This document shows positions 61,020 through 64,000 of a DNA stretch of 64,000 nucleotides, in pieces. The position numbers and the translations under genes are program-made. Position 1 is the first letter of the stretch; each line of letters opens with the position of its first letter. The notes below the pieces were generated by a model that had not been told where the DNA came from, searched no databases, and worked only from the letters and a program-made list of their open reading frames with translations. The DNA comes from Frigididesulfovibrio sp031553235 (GTDB taxonomy: Bacteria; Desulfobacterota; Desulfovibrionia; Desulfovibrionales; Desulfovibrionaceae): positions 62,001-126,000 of the forward strand of contig JAVBLS010000007.1 of NCBI GenBank assembly GCA_031553235.1, read 5' to 3'.

Positions 61020-63281
61020 ATGCCCGGAGCCCTGGTAAAAACCTTCTTTCCCTTTCTTTCCTGGCTGCGAGACTATACCCTGGCCGACCTCAAACGTGAC
61101 GCCACGGCCGGCTGTACCGTGGCTTTGGTGCTTGTGCCGCAGTCCATGGGCAACGCCCAACTGGCCGGCCTGCCCGCCTGGCACGGTCTGTATGCCGCCC
61201 TGCTCCCGGCCCTGACCGCCGGGCTCTGGGGTTCCAGCCGGCAGATGGTCACCGGCACCGTGGCGGTCATTTCCCTGATGGCCGCGGCCGCGTTACAGCC
61301 TCTGGCCATCAGCAGCCCGCAGGGCTACATCGCGGCCATGGCCCTGCTCACCCTGATGGTTGGCCTGCTGCAAATGGCCTTCGGCCTGCTGCGCCTGGGC
61401 ATTGTGGTCAACTTTCTCTCCCTGCCGGTGATCTCCGGCTTCGTCAATGCGGCCGCGGTGATCATCGCGCTCTCGCAGTTACCCAAAGCTCTGGGCATCA
61501 TCATCGACCCTGCGGCCCGGCAGTATCAAGAAACCCTGCAGGTCATCGAATCGGCCCTGCATTACACCCATCTGCCCTCGCTCTTCATGGCCCTGGGCAC
61601 GTTCGCGCTGATCAAGGTCTTTGCCCGCTTCATTCCCCGCGTGCCGGCCGTGCCGGCGGCCGTGGCCGTAGCCATACTCGTTTCCTGGCTGATCGGCTTC
61701 GAGCGCAACGCCGCGGCCGATATCAACGACATCGCCTCGCCCCAGACCCAGATTCTGCTGATTCAACTGAGACAGCTTGACGACGAAAGCAAAATTCTCG
61801 GCCATGCCCTGAACGCCCTGGCGGCCCGGCCCGCTACCACCAAGTCGGCAGAGATGGAGCGCAACTTCCGCATGCAGGAGCAGCGGCAGATCAACGAGCG
61901 CATCAGGGGCCAGGCCGCCCTGATCCGCGAGCATCTGCGCCGCACCCTGTTTGTGGCCGAGCGGACCCCGGACGGCAAGCGCCTCTACTACCTGAAGAAA
62001 AGCCCGAAATTTTTCGGCGAAACCACCTCGCAGAACGGCACGGTCCACACCCTGCCCGTGGTGACCACTCCCGGCGACGAATATCTTGACAGTCACACCT
62101 GGCGCCTCAGGCTACACGCCGACCCGCCGGATCTCGGCAACATGCGCCTGACCGCCGGCGGGGCAGTGGTCGGGAGCATTCCGCCCGGCCTGCCCCACAT
62201 CGTTCTGCCGGCTCTCTCCCCGACCCAGTGGCTGCAGCTCCTGCCCCAGGCCGTGATCATCGCCCTGGTGGCTTTTGCCGAATCGATCAGCATCGCCAAG
62301 ACCGCCGCCTCCCGAGCGGGCCAGCGCATCGATCCCAACCAGGAACTGGTGGGCCAGGGCCTGGCCAACATCACCGGCGGCCTGACCCTGACCTGCCCGG
62401 TTTCCGGCTCGTTTTCCAACACCGCCCTGAACATCAACAGCAAGGCGGTTTCGAGCATTTCCTGCGTGTTCATCTCCTTGGGTGCCATGGTCGTGTTGCT
62501 GTTCCTGACCAAGCAGCTCTACTATCTGCCCGAGCCGGTGCTGGCGGCCGTGGTCATGCGGGCCGTGAGCAACATGATCAACTTTGACGAGTTCCGGCGC
62601 ATCTGGACCGCCCGGCGCATGGATGGAATCATCGCCCTGGCCACCTTTTTCTCCACTCTGATCTTTGCCCCGCACCTGGACTACGGCATCGGCATCGGCG
62701 TGATGCTCTCGCTGGTGGCCTTTTTTTACCGCTCCATGTACCCGAGCATCGCCTCCTTAAGCGCCGGGCCGGACAATTCCCTGCACGACGCCGGGCTGCA
62801 CGGCCTGCGCAAATGCCGGCACATCGCGGTCGTCCATTTTCAGGGGCCGCTCTTTTTTGCCAACGCCGCCTTGCTTGAAGACCATATCATCGATCGCATC
62901 GAAAAACGCGACGAACTGCGCCACATCCACCTGGTCTGCACCGGCATCACCCATCTGGATTCCTCGGGCGAGGAATCGCTGTCCATGGTGGTCAAGCGGG
63001 CGGCCAAGGCGGGCATCGGCATGAGCTTCAGCGGAGTCGTGGGGCCGGTGGCCCAGGTCATGGCCCGCACCGGTATTCTGGCCGCCGTGGGCCTGCAGAA
63101 CATCTTTATCACCCCGCGCGAAGCCGTCTGCACCATTCTCAAGCAAATACAGCACGACGAGCACTGCAGCGACTGCCCGCTGAACACCATCTACTGCCGC
63201 GAGCGGGCAGCGCCGACCCCGGGGGCTGTAAAGCCGTGGGAGCTGGCCCACCCGGATCCATCACCGACTGACGCCAAGTAG
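61020..63281 (+). CDS. SulP family anion transporter with large inserted domain
   Basis: A 753-residue SulP/SLC26 transporter. The TM core starts LRDYTLADLKRDATAGCTVA and LVLVPQSMGNAQLAGLPAWH, the SulP signature region. Residues about 230-383, between LIGFERNAAADI and VGSIPPGLPHIVLP, are a roughly 150-residue hydrophilic insert with a coiled-coil-like stretch (EMERNFRMQEQRQINERIRG); ordinary SulP proteins pass directly across this point. The core resumes with FAESISIAKTAASRAGQ. The STAS domain (about 585-700) is followed by a Cys-rich tail (HCSDCPLNTIYC). Substrate may be sulfate, bicarbonate or another anion. GGAG precedes ATG 61020. Confidence 0.92.
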   Translation: MPGALVKTFFPFLSWLRDYTLADLKRDATAGCTVALVLVPQSMGNAQLAGLPAWHGLYAALLPALTAGLWGSSRQMVTGTVAVISLMAAAALQPLAISSPQGYIAAMALLTLMVGLLQMAFGLLRLGIVVNFLSLPVISGFVNAAAVIIALSQLPKALGIIIDPAARQYQETLQVIESALHYTHLPSLFMALGTFALIKVFARFIPRVPAVPAAVAVAILVSWLIGFERNAAADINDIASPQTQILLIQLRQLDDESKILGHALNALAARPATTKSAEMERNFRMQEQRQINERIRGQAALIREHLRRTLFVAERTPDGKRLYYLKKSPKFFGETTSQNGTVHTLPVVTTPGDEYLDSHTWRLRLHADPPDLGNMRLTAGGAVVGSIPPGLPHIVLPALSPTQWLQLLPQAVIIALVAFAESISIAKTAASRAGQRIDPNQELVGQGLANITGGLTLTCPVSGSFSNTALNINSKAVSSISCVFISLGAMVVLLFLTKQLYYLPEPVLAAVVMRAVSNMINFDEFRRIWTARRMDGIIALATFFSTLIFAPHLDYGIGIGVMLSLVAFFYRSMYPSIASLSAGPDNSLHDAGLHGLRKCRHIAVVHFQGPLFFANAALLEDHIIDRIEKRDELRHIHLVCTGITHLDSSGEESLSMVVKRAAKAGIGMSFSGVVGPVAQVMARTGILAAVGLQNIFITPREAVCTILKQIQHDEHCSDCPLNTIYCRERAAPTPGAVKPWELAHPDPSPTDAK

Positions 63282-63351
63282 CACTTCTCCTATGGCGTCC
63301 ATTTTTGCCAGCCCACCGCAAGACGTAAAAAATTATGTTTTGAAAAGAACC

Positions 63352-63380
63352 TTGACACCCCGGCCCCATTACCATATCTT
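63352..63380 (+). promoter_or_regulatory. Sigma-70 promoter of the initiator tRNA
   Basis: TTGACA (63352-63357), 17 bases, TATCTT (63375-63380); the predicted start is about 57 bases before the tRNA. Confidence 0.7.
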
Positions 63381-63443
63381 CTCATTTCCCGACGCGGAAA
63401 CGGCAAACGGCATCTGCCCCACGCCTTTCCGCCCGGGTCATAC

Positions 63444-63520
63444 CGCGGGGTGGAGCAGTTTGGTAGCTCGTCGGGCTCATAACCCGAAGGCCATAGGTTC
63501 AAATCCTATCCCCGCAACCA
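63444..63520 (+). tRNA. Initiator tRNA-fMet (CAT)
   Basis: A 77-nt cloverleaf with acceptor arms CGCGGGG and CCCCGCA, T-loop GGTTCAAATCC and anticodon loop CTCATAA. The C1:A72 mismatch and the three G:C pairs at the base of the anticodon stem (GGG/CCC) are initiator hallmarks. The 3' CCA is encoded. Confidence 0.97.
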
Positions 63521-63529
63521 GATAATTCA

Positions 63530-63568
63530 GGCACTTAGAAGAGATTCTTCTAAGTGCCTTTTCTTTTT
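63530..63568 (+). terminator. Terminator of tRNA-fMet
   Basis: A perfect 13-bp stem (63530-63542 / 63546-63558, loop GAT) followed by TTTTCTTTTT. Confidence 0.93.
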
Positions 63569-63640
63569 CCTACCCTGACGTGCAATTTCGTCAATTTTGA
63601 TGTAATATATTATATAATAAGATATATTTTATGTTTTGAC
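63569..63640. other. AT-rich spacer at start of accessory region
   Basis: Very AT-rich (TAATATATTATATAATAAG and similar) directly after the tRNA terminator. It marks a sharp base-composition change from the rest of the window. No gene is seen. Confidence 0.5.
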
Positions 63641-63787
63641 GGTAATCCCCCCGAAAAAAAGTAGCGTTTAAAAGTAGAATTTCCGAAAATGAGCAGCACG
63701 GAGATTTTGCATGAAAACGTCCCGATTTTCCGACAGCCAGATTCTGGCAATTTTGAAGCAGGCCGAGAATGGGGTTCCGGTAATCCC
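63641..63787 (+). mobile_element. IS3-family left end with truncated OrfA
   Basis: ATG 63711 opens MKTSRFSDSQILAILKQAEN then GVPV, the typical N-terminus of OrfA of IS3-family elements of the IS2/IS51/IS407 type. After GVPV the similarity ends and a stop follows at 63810. Upstream, GTAGCGTTTAAAAGTAGAAT looks like an IS left-end region. A 10-base direct repeat CGGTAATCCC occurs at 63640-63649 and again at 63778-63787, exactly at the two edges of the fragment. Confidence 0.65.
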
Positions 63788-63804
63788 ACGAAGAGCTTGT
63801 CTTG

Positions 63805-64000
63805 GTGTCTGAGCAAAAAAGTTCGGGGAAAAATTCGGGGAAAAAGCAAAAAAGTTCGGGGAAAATTTTAGAGCTTCTTCGCACCGACAACACAATCAGC
63901 ATTTCGGAGCTTGCTGCAAAAATCGGCATCAGTGAACGCGCCGTTGAAAAGCAGCTTGCCAATTTGCGCGATACTGGCGCATTGCGCCGTGTTGGCCCAG
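63805..64000 (+). CDS. C-terminal winged-helix fragment (AlbA_2/ATP-binding type protein), runs off window
   Basis: The frame, open from 63784 to the window end, has a Lys/Ser-rich stretch (EQKSSGKNSGKKQKSSGK) followed by a winged helix-turn-helix, ILELLRTDNTISISELAAKI then GISERAVEKQLANLRDTGAL. Such tails are common at the C-terminus of Schlafen/AlbA_2-type ATP-binding regulators. The N-terminal domains are absent, cut off at an IS3 fragment. GTG 63805 is the first plausible start, but this is more likely the end of a truncated gene than a complete one. Confidence 0.5.
   Translation, partial: MSEQKSSGKNSGKKQKSSGKILELLRTDNTISISELAAKIGISERAVEKQLANLRDTGALRRVGP

Overview
The window looks like the chromosome of a Desulfovibrio-type sulfate reducer (Desulfovibrionaceae). 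It is GC-rich and mostly single-copy core genome. It carries anaerobe oxygen-defence genes (rubrerythrin, desulfoferrodoxin, rubredoxin, rubredoxin:oxygen oxidoreductase), a type I Ccm cytochrome c maturation operon whose CcmE has Cys instead of the haem-binding His, and Gram-negative envelope genes (lptD, waaF, gmhB, plsY, mltA, tatBC). Species cannot be fixed from the sequence alone.

Layout. 1-3.5 kb: 3' end of ilvC, rubrerythrin, a divergent dnaA with an AT-rich upstream region. 3.5-10.2 kb: ruvA-ruvB-thyX (minus), a chemoreceptor, and a heptose pair waaF/gmhB. 10.5-15.9 kb: ccmEFABC-ccmD-TPR. 16-22.7 kb: guaBA, tatBC, hisB-lipoprotein-hisA. 22.9-25.6 kb: greA with a leader hairpin, then dfx-rub-roo. 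25.8-30.9 kb: membrane rhodanese, mobB/alr (minus), lptD. 31-34.9 kb: a polar amino-acid ABC transporter, a GNAT enzyme and a MucR-type regulator. 35.3-41.9 kb: small hypotheticals, a hybrid sensor with a degenerate kinase core, polA. 42-47.8 kb: a dioxygenase relic, argG-argH, two related small exported proteins (one frameshifted) and a free-standing AICAR transformylase. 48.1-55.4 kb: a tight five-gene run RNB nuclease-plsY-thrC-dedA-degenerate GGDEF/TPR. 55.4-63.3 kb: an AhpD-like gene interrupted at A9, gph, thioesterase, an ABC-F relic, mltA, rpsA and a SulP transporter with an extra domain. 63.4-64 kb: initiator tRNA, then an AT-rich accessory edge with an IS3-type fragment and a winged-helix protein fragment.

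How it fits together. Most of the window is housekeeping: purine, arginine, histidine, threonine and branched-chain amino-acid synthesis, replication and repair, translation, envelope building and protein export. The rubredoxin-based genes form a coherent superoxide/peroxide/oxygen reduction set. Gene overlaps of ATGA or TGATG type mark several operons.

The most distinctive non-coding feature is a dispersed repeat family. It has a conserved core and palindromic ends, lies in at least four full copies plus solo and variant pieces, and often touches a stop codon or ribosome binding site. Several relics (LigB-type dioxygenase, ABC-F ATPase, IS5-type and IS3-type transposases, a frameshifted exported protein) show local decay. 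I did not find a complete defence system, CRISPR array, prophage or clearly new multi-gene system.
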